DNA of 64,000 bases from Chloroflexota bacterium (GTDB lineage Bacteria > Chloroflexota > Anaerolineae > Anaerolineales > Anaerolineaceae): NCBI GenBank assembly GCA_023381565.1, contig JAMCRR010000035.1, positions 25,034 to 89,033 on the forward strand. Direction: 5' to 3'. Within the stretch, counting starts at the first letter, position 1; every line of letters begins with the position of its first letter. This document shows, one piece after another, positions 27,689 through 36,211 of the stretch. Position numbers and translations under genes: made by a program. The notes below the pieces were generated by a model. The model did no database searches. It was not told the DNA's origin and worked only from the letters and a program-made list of their open reading frames with translations.

Positions 27689-28681
27689 CTATTCCGCCAG
27701 GCCGATGGCGGCTTTGACTTCGGCGATCGTTTGCGCGGCGATGGCACGCGCCCGTCCGGCCCCCTCGTGCAGCACGTCCCACACCCCATCCGGGTTGCGG
27801 GCGAACTCCTCGCGCCGCTCGCGAAACGGCGCCAGCGAGGCGTTCATATTGCGCGCCAGCATCTTCTTGCAATCCACGCAGCCAATCCCCGCCCGGCGGC
27901 ACTCCACGTTCACCATATTTACTTCGTCCGCCGAGGAGAACACCTTGTGCATCGAGTAGACGTTGCACACGTCCGGGTTGCCCGGGTCGGTGCGCCGGAT
28001 GCGCGCCGGGTCGGTGACCATGCTCATCACACGCTGCGTGGTTTCTTCCGGCGTGGAGGCCAGCTCGATGTGGTTGTTCAGGCTCTTGCTCATCTTCTGC
28101 TGCCCGTCCAGCCCGATGATCTTGGGGAACTCGGTGACCTTCATCTGCGGCTCGATGAGCACATTAGTATTGTAACGATAATTAAATGAACGCACCGTTT
28201 CACGGGTAAATTCCAGATGCGGCGCCTGGTCGACCCCGACCGGGACCAGGTGGCTCTTGTAGAGGGTGATATCGGCAGCCATCAGCACCGGGTAGCCCAG
28301 CAGCCCGTAGTTCACATTCTGCGGCTGCTCGCGGACCTTCTCTTTGAACGTGGGCAAATCGGTCAGCTTGCCCATGGGGGTGACCATCGAGAGATAGGTA
28401 TGCAGCTCAGTCACCTGGGGCACCTGCGATTGGACGAACATGATCGATTCTTGCGGCCGGATACCCGCTGCCAGCCAGTCGAGCGCCATTTCATAGGTGT
28501 TGTTGCGCAGGTCCAGCGTGGTTTCGAGCGTGGTCAGGGCGTGCAGATCGACGATGCAGTACACGCAGTCGTATTCATCCTGCAGCGCCACGTAATTCTT
28601 GATCGCCCCCAGATAGTTGCCCAGGTGCTGCCGCCCGGTAGGGCGGGCGCCTGAAAAAACGCGTCCCTTTTTCAAACTCAT
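27689..28681 (-). CDS. trpS: Tryptophanyl-tRNA synthetase
   Basis: A 330-residue class Ic synthetase. It has the HIGH-like ARPTGRQHLGNYLGA, the tryptophan-pocket region ADITLYKSHLVPVGVDQ and the KMSKS loop as QQKMSKSLNNH. Length is normal. The ATG overlaps the stop of the upstream selenoprotein gene (ATGA), so translation is probably coupled: selW-like, trpS, dtd. Confidence 0.96.
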   Translation of the reverse strand: MSLKKGRVFSGARPTGRQHLGNYLGAIKNYVALQDEYDCVYCIVDLHALTTLETTLDLRNNTYEMALDWLAAGIRPQESIMFVQSQVPQVTELHTYLSMVTPMGKLTDLPTFKEKVREQPQNVNYGLLGYPVLMAADITLYKSHLVPVGVDQAPHLEFTRETVRSFNYRYNTNVLIEPQMKVTEFPKIIGLDGQQKMSKSLNNHIELASTPEETTQRVMSMVTDPARIRRTDPGNPDVCNVYSMHKVFSSADEVNMVNVECRRAGIGCVDCKKMLARNMNASLAPFRERREEFARNPDGVWDVLHEGAGRARAIAAQTIAEVKAAIGLAE

Positions 28682-28929
28682 CCTCTTTTTCCTTTAAGCT
28701 CTTTGCGGATCAAGCCGGCAATTTCACCGGGTTCAGCGTGGCGGTTGGTCGCCAGCTTGGAGTAAATCAATTTGCCATTCACCGTCACTTCGAAGCGGCC
28801 CCCATCGGAAGGGACCAGGGTTAGCGCCTGGATGTTCGCCTCGAAATCTTCGAGCAGCTCAGCCGCCAGACTGGCGGCTTTCGGAGTGTAGTGTCAGACG
28901 GTGCAGTAAGCAATGATGATGTTGAGCAT
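28678..28929 (-). CDS. SelW/Rdx-family selenoprotein (CxxU)
   Basis: An 83-residue protein starting at 28929 (GGAGGGAACG before ATG): MLNIIIAYCTV, then an in-frame TGA at 28894-28896 (codon 12), then HYTPKAASLAAELLEDF. Reading UGA as Sec gives C-T-V-U, the CxxU redox motif of the SelW/Rdx thioredoxin-like family. The rest fits the family too: ALTLVPSDGGRFEVTVNG, LIYSKLATNRHAEPGE, and a last helix. The stop overlaps the trpS start. Redox partner unknown. Gene finders that read TGA as stop will miss it completely. Confidence 0.9.
28861..28879 (-). promoter_or_regulatory. SECIS-like hairpin of the selW-like gene
   Basis: Starting 15 bases after the UGA, AGCCGCCA-GTC-TGGCGGCT forms a perfect eight-pair stem with a short loop beginning with G. 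The loop is 23-25 bases after the UGA, within the range known for bacterial SECIS elements. Confidence 0.75.
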
Positions 28930-28999
28930 CGTTCCCTCCGGCATCTGGATAGGATGCGGGCCCTGTTGCAGGAAAGTGTGACACCAGGCCTGCGTGAGA

Positions 29000-29036
29000 G
29001 GCGGGCCGCATATGAAGGCATCTAAATTGGCCCGCC
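29000..29036 (-). promoter_or_regulatory. Structured leader upstream of the selW-trpS-dtd run
   Basis: GGCGGGCC (29000-29007) and GGCCCGCC (29029-29036) form an eight-pair stem in the 5' leader, about 70-110 bases before the selW start. No T-box motif was found, so regulation by uncharged tRNA-Trp is not supported. Confidence 0.4.
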
Positions 29037-29086
29037 AAGGTCCTTGTGTCAGAACCGGCGCGAGGGCAGATTTTCGTGAGGGTACT

Positions 29087-29129
29087 ATTATAACTGATTG
29101 GCATTGCCATATTTATTTTCCGTTATAAT
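29087..29129. promoter_or_regulatory. Divergent -10 elements between selW-trpS-dtd and the RNase D gene
   Basis: A minus-strand TATAAT (plus 29087-29092) points toward the selW leader. A plus-strand TATAAT at 29124-29129 lies only seven bases before the ATG at 29137, with no Shine-Dalgarno sequence, so the RNase D mRNA may be leaderless. Clear -35 boxes were not found at 17 bases. Confidence 0.5.
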
Positions 29130-29136
29130 GGTACCC

Positions 29137-30276
29137 ATGGAGTCATCTGACATTATTGCGTTGAAACCTCCTATATGGGTAAACCGTCCTAAAGAACTCC
29201 AACGCATCATCGCCAATCTGGCCAGTTACCCCACCCTGGCGGTGGATACCGAATCGAACAGCCTGCATGCCTACCAGGAGCAGGTCTGCCTCATCCAGTT
29301 CTCCACGCCCGATGAAGATTATTTGATCGATCCCCTGGCGATTGACGATCTCTCTGCTCTCGGGCCGATTTTCGCCAATCCGTCGATCGAAAAAGTCTTC
29401 CACGCCGCAGAGTACGATCTGATCTGCCTGAAACGCGATTTTGGGTTTAAATTTACCAACCTGTTCGACACCATGGCTGCCGGGCGCATCCTGGGAAAAA
29501 GCGCCGTCGGGCTGGGAGCCATGTTGGAAGAAGCCTTCGGCCTGCAGCTCGATAAGCGCTACCAGCGCGCCAACTGGGGCCAGCGCCCGCTGCCGCAAGC
29601 CCTGCTCGCCTATGCCCGCCTGGATACCCATTACCTGATTGCCCTGCGTGATCGCCTGTACCGGGAGCTGATTGACCAGGAGCGCTGGCCCATCGCCGAG
29701 GAGGACTTCCGGCGTATGACCTCGGTGAACGGGCACTCTTCCGAAAATGGAAACCGCGATAATTTGTGGCGCATCTCGGGCGCGCAAGACCTGGAACCCC
29801 GGCAGGCAGCCGTACTGTACGAGCTGGTTGCTTTCAGAGACCGCCAGGCGCGCCTGGCGAACGTCCCAGCATTTAAAATCCTGGGCAACGAAGCCTTGCT
29901 CGCCATCGCCCAGGCTTGCCCGCTCCATCAAGAAAGCCTGGATAAATTGCGAGAGATCACTCCCCGGCAAGCCGAGCGCTACGGCAGCGGATTGTTGAGA
30001 GCCGTCGCCGTGGGCATGACGGCGGAACCACCGCAGCGGCCCCCCGGGCGCCCGCGAGACGATAAGTTCGTTCTCCGGCTGGAAAAGTTGCGCCTGTGGC
30101 GCAAGCACAAAGCCCAGGGCATGGGGGTTGAGTCGGATGTGATTCTGCCGCGCGACCTGCTGCATATCCTTGCCGAGCGGCGCCCCACCTGCCAGGAAGA
30201 CCTCGCTGAGATCCTGGAGACAACACCCTGGCGATTGGAGCATTTTGGGGAGGAAATCCTGAAGATCCTGGCGTAG
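29137..30276 (+). CDS. rnd: Ribonuclease D-like 3'-5' exonuclease with HRDC domains
   Basis: A 379-residue DEDD exonuclease. Exo I is LAVDTESNSLHAY, Exo II is FHAAEYDLICLKR and Exo III is YARLDTHYLIALRD (DEDDy type). HRDC-like helical domains follow (about residues 220-290 and 315-379), ending with ETTPWRLEHFGEEIL. RNase D trims tRNA and other stable RNA 3' ends. The start MESSDII at 29137 is chosen from the -10 position; two other in-frame starts upstream lie on or before the promoter. Confidence 0.88.
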   Translation: MESSDIIALKPPIWVNRPKELQRIIANLASYPTLAVDTESNSLHAYQEQVCLIQFSTPDEDYLIDPLAIDDLSALGPIFANPSIEKVFHAAEYDLICLKRDFGFKFTNLFDTMAAGRILGKSAVGLGAMLEEAFGLQLDKRYQRANWGQRPLPQALLAYARLDTHYLIALRDRLYRELIDQERWPIAEEDFRRMTSVNGHSSENGNRDNLWRISGAQDLEPRQAAVLYELVAFRDRQARLANVPAFKILGNEALLAIAQACPLHQESLDKLREITPRQAERYGSGLLRAVAVGMTAEPPQRPPGRPRDDKFVLRLEKLRLWRKHKAQGMGVESDVILPRDLLHILAERRPTCQEDLAEILETTPWRLEHFGEEILKILA

Positions 30277-30280
30277 AGAT

Positions 30281-30413
30281 TCACCGCAAAGGACGCAGGG
30301 ATCACAGAGTAAAATTTGGAAAGAAAAACCATCTTCCTGGCAATAATACAGATTAATCTCTCATACTTATTTATATCTCAATGTTCTCCGCGTATTCTGC
30401 GGTAAACATCATA
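30281..30413. repeat. Intergenic palindromic element, copy 2
   Basis: The left end TTCACCGCAAAGGACGCAGG and the reverse complement of the right end TTTACCGCAGAATACGCGGA are related inverted ends around an AT-rich core. The end motif CCGCAAAGxACGCAG is shared with the element at 27091-27240. It lies just before the ribosome site of the next gene. Confidence 0.5.
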
Positions 30414-30430
30414 TAACCTCGGGAGGGAGA

Positions 30431-31825
30431 ATGCAAATCGAATTCGACGGCGCGGCCCAGACGGTCACCGGCTCGCAGCACCTGCTGCACGTGAACGGTC
30501 ATACCCTGCTCCTCGACTGCGGCCTGTTCCAAGGCCGGCGGGTGGAATCTTACCAGCGCAACCGAACCTTTCATTACGATCCAACCGGCGTGGAGGCGGT
30601 CATCCTCTCGCACGCCCACATCGACCACAGCGGCAACCTGCCCAACCTGGTCAAGAACGGCTACGCCGGTCCGATCTATGCTACCCCGGCCACCGCCCAG
30701 CTTGCCGACATCATGCTGCGCGACGCGGGCCACATCCAGGAAGCGGATGCAGAGTTCATCAACAGAAAGATCCGCAAGCAAAGTGAGCCGCCCGTGGAGC
30801 CGCTCTACACCCTGCAGGATGCCACCCACGTGGCCGAACACCTGCATTCGGTCAGCTACGATACCGCATTCGAGCCTGTCCCCGGGGTGACCGCCCGCCT
30901 GGTCGACGCCGGGCATATCCTGGGCTCCTCCGCCGTCATTCTGGATATCCACGAGGACGGGCGCAGCTTCCGCCTGTGGTACTCCGGCGACATCGGTCGC
31001 CGCAACATGCCCCTGCTGCGTGACCCGGTCCTGCCGAAGGATGCCGATTACCTGCTCATGGAATGCACCTACGGGGACGAGTCGCACACCGATCCATCCG
31101 CCGCCTTTGAACATTTTCGCCAGGTGCTGGTGCGTACCGTCCGGCGGGGAGGCAAGGTCATCGTCCCGGCCTTCGCTGTGGGCCGCACACAGGAGCTGGT
31201 CTATTTCCTGAACGAGACCATCGAACGTGGAGAAGTCCCGCCCATCCCGGTATACGTCGACAGCCCCCTGGCGGTGGAGGCATCGAAAGTCTTCATGAAG
31301 CACACCGAATGCTACGACGAGGAGACCCTGGAGTTTGTTCGCACCGAGCGCCACCCCGCGCTGAACTTCAAGCAGCTGACTTACGTGGGCTCGGTGGATG
31401 AATCTAAAGCCATCAACGATAAGAAGGGCCCTATGGTGATCATATCTGCCTCGGGTATGGCAGAAACCGGGCGCATTTTACACCACCTGCGCAACAACAT
31501 CGAGGATCCGCGCAACACAGTCATGATCATCTCGTACCAGGCGCCCGAAACGCTGGGCCGCCGCCTCGCTGAAGGCCAGAAGCGCGTGCGCATCTTCGGC
31601 GAGGAGTACGACGTGCGGGCAGAGGTCGCCAACGTGGAGGGTTTATCTGCTCATGCCGGGCAGCGCATGCTGCTCAAGTACGCCCAATCGGCTGGGCCGC
31701 ACCTGAAGCGCATCATGCTCGTGCACGGTGAGCAGAAGCCGGCGGGAGCTTTCAGCAGCCAGCTGCACGCAAACGGCTTCAAACACGTGCTTTACCCTGC
31801 TCTGCATGATGTGATCGAGATTTAG
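30431..31825 (+). CDS. Metallo-beta-lactamase/beta-CASP ribonuclease
   Basis: A 464-residue RNA-processing nuclease. The zinc motif is LSHAHIDHSG near residue 60, with GAGHILGSS-like DAGHILGSSAV and the motif-4 Asp in YSGDIGRR. The beta-CASP region carries ECTYGDESH, VPAFAVGRTQELVYFL (motif A/B), and SASGMAETGRILHHL. The C-terminal GLSAHAGQRML gives the final His. Similar proteins are CPSF-73-like RNases of bacteria and archaea. GGGAGGGAG precedes the ATG. Confidence 0.93.
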   Translation: MQIEFDGAAQTVTGSQHLLHVNGHTLLLDCGLFQGRRVESYQRNRTFHYDPTGVEAVILSHAHIDHSGNLPNLVKNGYAGPIYATPATAQLADIMLRDAGHIQEADAEFINRKIRKQSEPPVEPLYTLQDATHVAEHLHSVSYDTAFEPVPGVTARLVDAGHILGSSAVILDIHEDGRSFRLWYSGDIGRRNMPLLRDPVLPKDADYLLMECTYGDESHTDPSAAFEHFRQVLVRTVRRGGKVIVPAFAVGRTQELVYFLNETIERGEVPPIPVYVDSPLAVEASKVFMKHTECYDEETLEFVRTERHPALNFKQLTYVGSVDESKAINDKKGPMVIISASGMAETGRILHHLRNNIEDPRNTVMIISYQAPETLGRRLAEGQKRVRIFGEEYDVRAEVANVEGLSAHAGQRMLLKYAQSAGPHLKRIMLVHGEQKPAGAFSSQLHANGFKHVLYPALHDVIEI

Positions 31826-31837
31826 CCCTGCCTCTGA

Positions 31838-31843
31838 TATAAT
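31838..31843 (+). promoter_or_regulatory. Extended -10 promoter of tRNA-Ser
   Basis: TGATATAAT (TG at 31835-31836, TATAAT at 31838-31843) lies 14 bases before the mature tRNA 5' end and 10 bases after the stop of the RNase gene. Confidence 0.6.
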
Positions 31844-31857
31844 TGCGGTGCAGTTCG

Positions 31858-31945
31858 GGAGAGGTGCCGGAGTGGTTGATCGGGGCGGTCTCGAAAACCG
31901 TTGTGGTCCTCTGGGCCACCGTGGGTTCGAATCCCACCCTCTCCG
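31858..31945 (+). tRNA. tRNA-Ser (anticodon CGA)
   Basis: GGAGAGG pairs with CCTCTCC (31938-31944). The anticodon stem-loop reads GCGGT-CTCGAAA-ACCGT with anticodon CGA; a long variable arm (GTGGTCCTCTGGGCCAC) marks it as a class II serine tRNA. The T arm GTGGGTTCGAATCCCAC is perfect. The 3' CCA is not fully encoded (GCA follows). A recombinase-bearing mobile region begins just after it. Confidence 0.97.
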
Positions 31946-32042
31946 CAGCTTATAAGTTCCCCCTAGGCAGCGAAAGCTGCACTTACTGCCGGACTTAATA
32001 ATTCTGGTGGTAGGACTGTCAAGGTGCAAGGGATCTGCGGCC

Positions 32043-32072
32043 GAGATCGCCCAGCTGACACTGGGCGATCTC
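32043..32072. terminator. Strong dyad between tRNA-Ser and the recombinase
   Basis: GAGATCGCCCAG and CTGGGCGATCTC pair perfectly over 12 bases with loop CTGACA. It lies just past the recombinase stop on the minus strand. No T-run follows in either direction, so it may block transcription weakly or be part of an attachment site. Confidence 0.5.
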
Positions 32073-32092
32073 ACTTATTAACCGCCTATCCA

Positions 32093-33754
32093 TCATTGTA
32101 TATACTCCTCGGCGCTTGTCAAGGTATTGTGGGACACTGGAAGCAAGATTTTGACACCGTTACTCATATGTCCGGCGTCTTCCTCAATGTCACTATTGTT
32201 CCCTTCTACCTTTCTACTCTCTATCCAATAGCGCCTTTCGCTATCCAGGCGTAACCCATCCAGGATCGAAAACAGCGGTTCGTAATCTGGGCGGGCTTTC
32301 ACCCACAACAAACTCTTGGCGGCCAGGTCGACGCCCACTTCCTGGATCATCACGTGTACCAAATCCTTGCGTTCCTCCTGAGTTGTATTTTCCCAGGTTG
32401 AGCGCAAATCCAGCAGCGTCTTTGCCGCCCGGTTGATGGCAGGTTCGGGAGTACGTTCTAACAAGGCCAGCTTTTCTTTCAAAGCACTGACCTTTTGCCA
32501 GTATTGGTACTCCTCCTCTTCATACAACCCACGCTCGAAGTTCTCTCTCATCAATCGCAACGTTCCGCGAATTTCCTTGCGCTCGGCTTCCGGATCAACC
32601 TGATCCCGTTGTTCATTAAGCATCTGGCGCACGATTGGCTCCCAGTTATCCGGAAGGTGGATTGATCTGATCAGGTCTGCCACCTGGGTATCGATGACTT
32701 CGGCGCGCACGCTCTGACCGATGTAAGGACAATCGTGATAGCCACGATGATGGGAGTTTTCACGATAGTAGGTAGCGCAGTTCTTGGGCGTTTGAATGTT
32801 CAGCCGTCTGCCACAATGCGAGCATACAACCAATCCCTGGAGCAGGTTGATCCGCACTGTCTTCATGATTGACTTTACATTCACCCGCCGGCTGGCGCGC
32901 ACCGCCTGGCATCTATTCCACAACTCTTCGCTGATGATCGCTTCATGTTTTCCATCTGATACTCTAGGAGTTGTGGAGCGAAAGCTGACATCCGCTGGAC
33001 GCACGGTCATCCCTCTGTAGCGGATTTTGCCCATATAGTAGGTGTTGCAAAGCATATCCCGCACGGTATCCTTACCAAAAGGATGGTTCCGGTTGGTGAG
33101 ATAACCCCGATCGGTTAGCCATTCGGCGATCTCGAGATCGGAGTAGGCTCCAGTGGAATAGCGTTCATACATCTCAACAACCACTGGAGCCTTGTCAGGA
33201 TTGGGCACACCCATCTTGCGATTCCCTTGAATTTGACTGATGTAGCCCCAGGGAACTGCGCCATTGTGAAAACCTTGAGTCGATCTTTCTAGCTTGCCCT
33301 TGTTCGTTTCTTTGGACAAGTTATCGCTATAGAACTCGCCGAGCGAGCTCACCAGGTGGAAGAGCAGCTTCCCCTCCGGTGTTCTCAGGTCAAATGGCTG
33401 CTCGACTGCCTTGAAACTGATATTCAGCGATTGCAGCTCGTGGACGATCTCCAGCGACCACTCTAGCCGCCGTGCCAGCCGGTCCACCTTGTGAACGTAG
33501 AGGATTTTGAAGAGGCCCCGTTTGGCATCATCCCGCATGGCATTGATGCCCGGGCGGAACTTTTTCCGATAAGCGGATTGCGCCGGGTCGGAATAAACCT
33601 TGATGATAGTCACATTGTCCCGCTCAGCTTGCTCTTTGATCTGCCTCAATTGGGCGTCCAGGCTGAAAGAGTCGCTTTGCATCTCGGAGGAGTAGCGGAT
33701 GTAAGCCGCCCCTGGGATGGGAAGCAAAGAATCTGATGAATTGGCTTTTATCAT
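32093..33754 (-). CDS. Large serine recombinase
   Basis: A 553-residue site-specific recombinase. The resolvase catalytic domain begins with AAYIRYSSEMQ (nucleophile Ser22) and carries the active-site Arg motif HKVDRLARR and EFYSDNLSKET. A Recombinase domain follows (GYISQIQGNRKMGVPN region to WLTDRGYLTN), then a zinc ribbon starting VCSHCGRRLNIQT and a C-terminal coiled coil. Length is typical for integrases of ICEs and phages. GGAGAAAAATAACC precedes the ATG. It is probably responsible for insertion of the region. Confidence 0.95.
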   Translation of the reverse strand: MIKANSSDSLLPIPGAAYIRYSSEMQSDSFSLDAQLRQIKEQAERDNVTIIKVYSDPAQSAYRKKFRPGINAMRDDAKRGLFKILYVHKVDRLARRLEWSLEIVHELQSLNISFKAVEQPFDLRTPEGKLLFHLVSSLGEFYSDNLSKETNKGKLERSTQGFHNGAVPWGYISQIQGNRKMGVPNPDKAPVVVEMYERYSTGAYSDLEIAEWLTDRGYLTNRNHPFGKDTVRDMLCNTYYMGKIRYRGMTVRPADVSFRSTTPRVSDGKHEAIISEELWNRCQAVRASRRVNVKSIMKTVRINLLQGLVVCSHCGRRLNIQTPKNCATYYRENSHHRGYHDCPYIGQSVRAEVIDTQVADLIRSIHLPDNWEPIVRQMLNEQRDQVDPEAERKEIRGTLRLMRENFERGLYEEEEYQYWQKVSALKEKLALLERTPEPAINRAAKTLLDLRSTWENTTQEERKDLVHVMIQEVGVDLAAKSLLWVKARPDYEPLFSILDGLRLDSERRYWIESRKVEGNNSDIEEDAGHMSNGVKILLPVSHNTLTSAEEYIQ

Positions 33755-33858
33755 GGTTATTTTTCTCCTTTGTTGTATTGGTTGATCTTTGCTGGGTGAC
33801 GTTCAGTTATGTATCTAAATTCATCAGACGCCTCCTTCAGGGACAGAATCAGGTTGGA

Positions 33859-34056
33859 TCAACTGGTATCTTTATGCTCATCCTCCAGAGCTATCAAACG
33901 CAGATGGACGCGTACCAACCAATCTAGCAGGCTCTTCGGGGGTCTTTCCGGGATATGCAGCTGTCCCTGGGGATGGGTTATATCATCTCCGGAAACCCCA
34001 TCTTTTTGTGGGTCAGGGTTTTGGGTAGGGTTATGACTTACAGGCGTATGTGCCAT
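33859..34056 (-). CDS. Small hypothetical protein upstream of the recombinase
   Basis: A 65-residue protein (MAHTPVSHNPTQNPDPQ...) with a Pro/Asn-rich N-terminus and a helical C-terminus SLLDWLVRVHLRLIALED. GAGGTGCAACC precedes the ATG. It is followed by the recombinase after 104 bases on the same strand. No family recognised; it could be a recombination directionality factor, which would be inference from position only. Confidence 0.5.
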   Translation of the reverse strand: MAHTPVSHNPTQNPDPQKDGVSGDDITHPQGQLHIPERPPKSLLDWLVRVHLRLIALEDEHKDTS

Positions 34057-34499
34057 GGTTGCACCTCATACTCTAAACAGGCGATGTGTCTTCTATGCGC
34101 TTTAGGGGATAAAAGAAAACTCCGGTTCTGACTGGCAGGACCGGAGCGTGTATGGTTGGTCAATAGACCTAAGCAAAAAATATCGAGATTTTTCTTTTAT
34201 ATTTTCCACAGTGAATAGGTGTAGATGTTTCGTGAATTATTTTGTAAACGTCCGATTTGTGTAGTTGGGTAACGGTATTTTGAACTTTATAAGATGATGA
34301 TATAAGTCATGAAAAATATTTTTTCTAATATGGCCTATAATAAATTCGGTGAAGAGCATCAAAATCTTCGTTAAAAGCTAATGCATGGCTTATTTGCTGG
34401 ATATTCAACCATGATAGGTCAGTAAAACGGCGTAATTGCAGCGTATCAAGATCTGTATAATTAATAGTCAGGCCCGCACTCGATTGCCAAAGGGTGGAT
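34057..34499. other. AT-rich gap of 443 bases at the head of the cassette array
   Basis: Expected to hold divergent promoters for the recombinase unit and the cassettes. No attI, attC or integrase gene was recognised. On the minus strand a short frame (34325 to about 34495) ends ...TDLSWLNIQQISHALAFNE and might be the tail of a lost gene, but that is weak. Confidence 0.4.
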
Positions 34500-35255
34500 A
34501 TGAAGATCTTTTCCGCAAAATTCGATAAAGCAGAACTTATCGCCGTCCCATCGGAGGAACAGTCATTCTTTTTCGGCCTTGCACATCTTGTCAATGAAAT
34601 GAACGCGCTGGAAAAATTGGTGCTCTGGTCAGAAATGACGCCAGCGGCCACCGATATTGACAGGAACGGACAGGTATCGCTGACCTTCCTCCTCTTGCGG
34701 CTCTTAGCAGGAAAACTCAATGAGGGCAATGGACTCCTGCAAAACAAATTCCACAGCACAAAATGGTCGAAGCAGTATGTTGGTCAATTGAGTGCCGATG
34801 GGAGTAAGGCGCTTTCCGAGATCAAGAAATATTTTGGCCGTGCGAATCTTGTAAAACACATCAGAAACAACTCTGCCTTCCATTATTCACCCGAAGAAAT
34901 GGCCGCGATACTACCGACTGTGCCTGAAGATTTAGAGCTTTATCTGAGCGATGGAGGCACTGCAAACAGTCTCTACTATTTTGCAGAAGTGCTTGTGAAT
35001 CGAGCGATCCTCAATCACATTAATTCAGCTGATCATCAAGCTGCCTACAGGACACTGGTCAGAGACCTCACGACTCTAGCACATTCATTCTTAGTTCTCG
35101 CCGAAGCGCTCATGGTGGTATTCATCTCTCAGAATCAAAATCAAATCTGGGATGGCTTTGCAAAGGAGGTCCCATTTGAAAAGTTGCCCGCGTTCACAGA
35201 TATCAGACTTCCTTGGTTTACAGATACAACTTCGCTCCGTGACGAGCAGGCCTAA
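34500..35255 (+). CDS. Cassette 1: hypothetical protein with HEPN-like motif
   Basis: A 251-residue, mostly helical protein. Near residue 125, VKHIRNNSAFHY has R-x5-H, the spacing of the HEPN ribonuclease active site. No membrane helices or signal peptide. Start: ATG at 34500 with AAAGGG upstream is preferred to GTG at 34494. The stop lies within the R'' end of the attC-like site that follows, typical of gene cassettes. A role in RNA cleavage or phage defence is inferred only from the motif and the array. Confidence 0.6.
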   Translation: MKIFSAKFDKAELIAVPSEEQSFFFGLAHLVNEMNALEKLVLWSEMTPAATDIDRNGQVSLTFLLLRLLAGKLNEGNGLLQNKFHSTKWSKQYVGQLSADGSKALSEIKKYFGRANLVKHIRNNSAFHYSPEEMAAILPTVPEDLELYLSDGGTANSLYYFAEVLVNRAILNHINSADHQAAYRTLVRDLTTLAHSFLVLAEALMVVFISQNQNQIWDGFAKEVPFEKLPAFTDIRLPWFTDTTSLRDEQA

Positions 35256-35377
35256 TATAGCGTGCACTGAACGGCGGGGATTCGCTCCCATTTTCAGGCA
35301 TTTATCTGGCCTCCAGTTTTCCTCCTCCCGAATATTGTCCACACCCGCCCCGCTGCTAGTAACGCATACTGTTAACC
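35250..35377 (+). repeat. attC-like recombination site 1
   Basis: Starts GCCTAATATAGCGTGCAC and ends AGTAACGCATACTGTTAACC. The outer ends resemble R'' (RYYYAAC) and R' (GTTRRRY) boxes, each with one mismatch. Inside, ACTGAACGGCGGGG pairs with CCGCCCCGCTGCTAGT. The central 60 bases are nearly the same as in site 4. Confidence 0.65.
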
Positions 35378-35413
35378 ACCTGTCAAAAAGTCATCATTGA
35401 AAAAGGTTGAGAT

Positions 35414-36211
35414 ATGGCAACTGTAGATTGGCTAGAATTTGCTGACGAAATAAAATTTGGAAATAGATTTTTCCCACAAAACAGCAAAGTATTGCGAGTG
35501 ATAGACGAGATATTCGACAAACACTTTGGTACTTTAGGAACAGGTACAAAGTTATATCGCGCTCGCTTAATCGAATTAAGTGATATGAACATTCAAGATG
35601 AAGTCTTGTCAGGGTTTTCTGAAAAAGGGTCAATGTCACCCGACACACAAATAGCTACAGCTCAACGTGCAAGCCCAGAAAAAATTTCTTATCTGTACGT
35701 TGCACAAGATGAGTACACTGCATTATCCGAAACCCGCCCAGGCATATTTTCCTTTATAAGTTTGGCAGAATTAGAGTCAGTTGACGAATTGAGAATTTTG
35801 GATATATGGTTTGATATAAATGTCACCGATATGAGTTCAGATTTTTCTCAACTTGCCACAAGTTTTTCAGCAGTTATTGCCGAGAAAGAGAAAGAGATTG
35901 ATTACTTACCCATACAATATGTAGCCGAATACATTAAGAACAAAGGTGCAGATGGAATCAGATATATTAGTTACCAATCTCAAGGCGGCAAAAATATTGT
36001 AATTTTCAGAAAAGAAAAAGTTGAGTTTCTTCAGTCTAAAATCCTATACAATCAAAACGTCGCTTATTCTTTTCTTGATTTAACCAACCCTGAAAGAAAG
36101 CCATTAGTCAACAGTTTTGAGAATAGCAGTCTGCCCAAAGATTTTGCCGGGCGAATTAAAAATACGGTTATAGCAATCCAAGAAAAGAAAACGAAAAGCA
36201 AAGGCGGTTAA
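35414..36211 (+). CDS. Cassette 2: RES-domain protein (NAD+ phosphorylase toxin-like)
   Basis: A 265-residue protein. KLYRARLIEL near residue 45, then QRASPEKISYLYVAQDEYTA and LSETRPGIFSF give the R...Y...E pattern of the RES domain, which in Xre-RES toxin-antitoxin pairs degrades NAD+. An additional C-terminal region of about 80 residues is present. No Xre-type antitoxin gene is adjacent, which is unusual. The low-GC codon use differs from the core genes. The stop overlaps the R'' box of the next attC-like site. Confidence 0.78.
   Translation: MATVDWLEFADEIKFGNRFFPQNSKVLRVIDEIFDKHFGTLGTGTKLYRARLIELSDMNIQDEVLSGFSEKGSMSPDTQIATAQRASPEKISYLYVAQDEYTALSETRPGIFSFISLAELESVDELRILDIWFDINVTDMSSDFSQLATSFSAVIAEKEKEIDYLPIQYVAEYIKNKGADGIRYISYQSQGGKNIVIFRKEKVEFLQSKILYNQNVAYSFLDLTNPERKPLVNSFENSSLPKDFAGRIKNTVIAIQEKKTKSKGG

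Noticed and set aside
28930-29086. T-box riboswitch before trpS
   Set aside because: Neither the conserved T-box sequence nor a Trp specifier loop was found.
34325-34759. Minus-strand frame of 144 codons over the start of cassette 1
   Set aside because: Most of it mirrors cassette 1 in another frame; only the tail looks protein-like, which is not enough.
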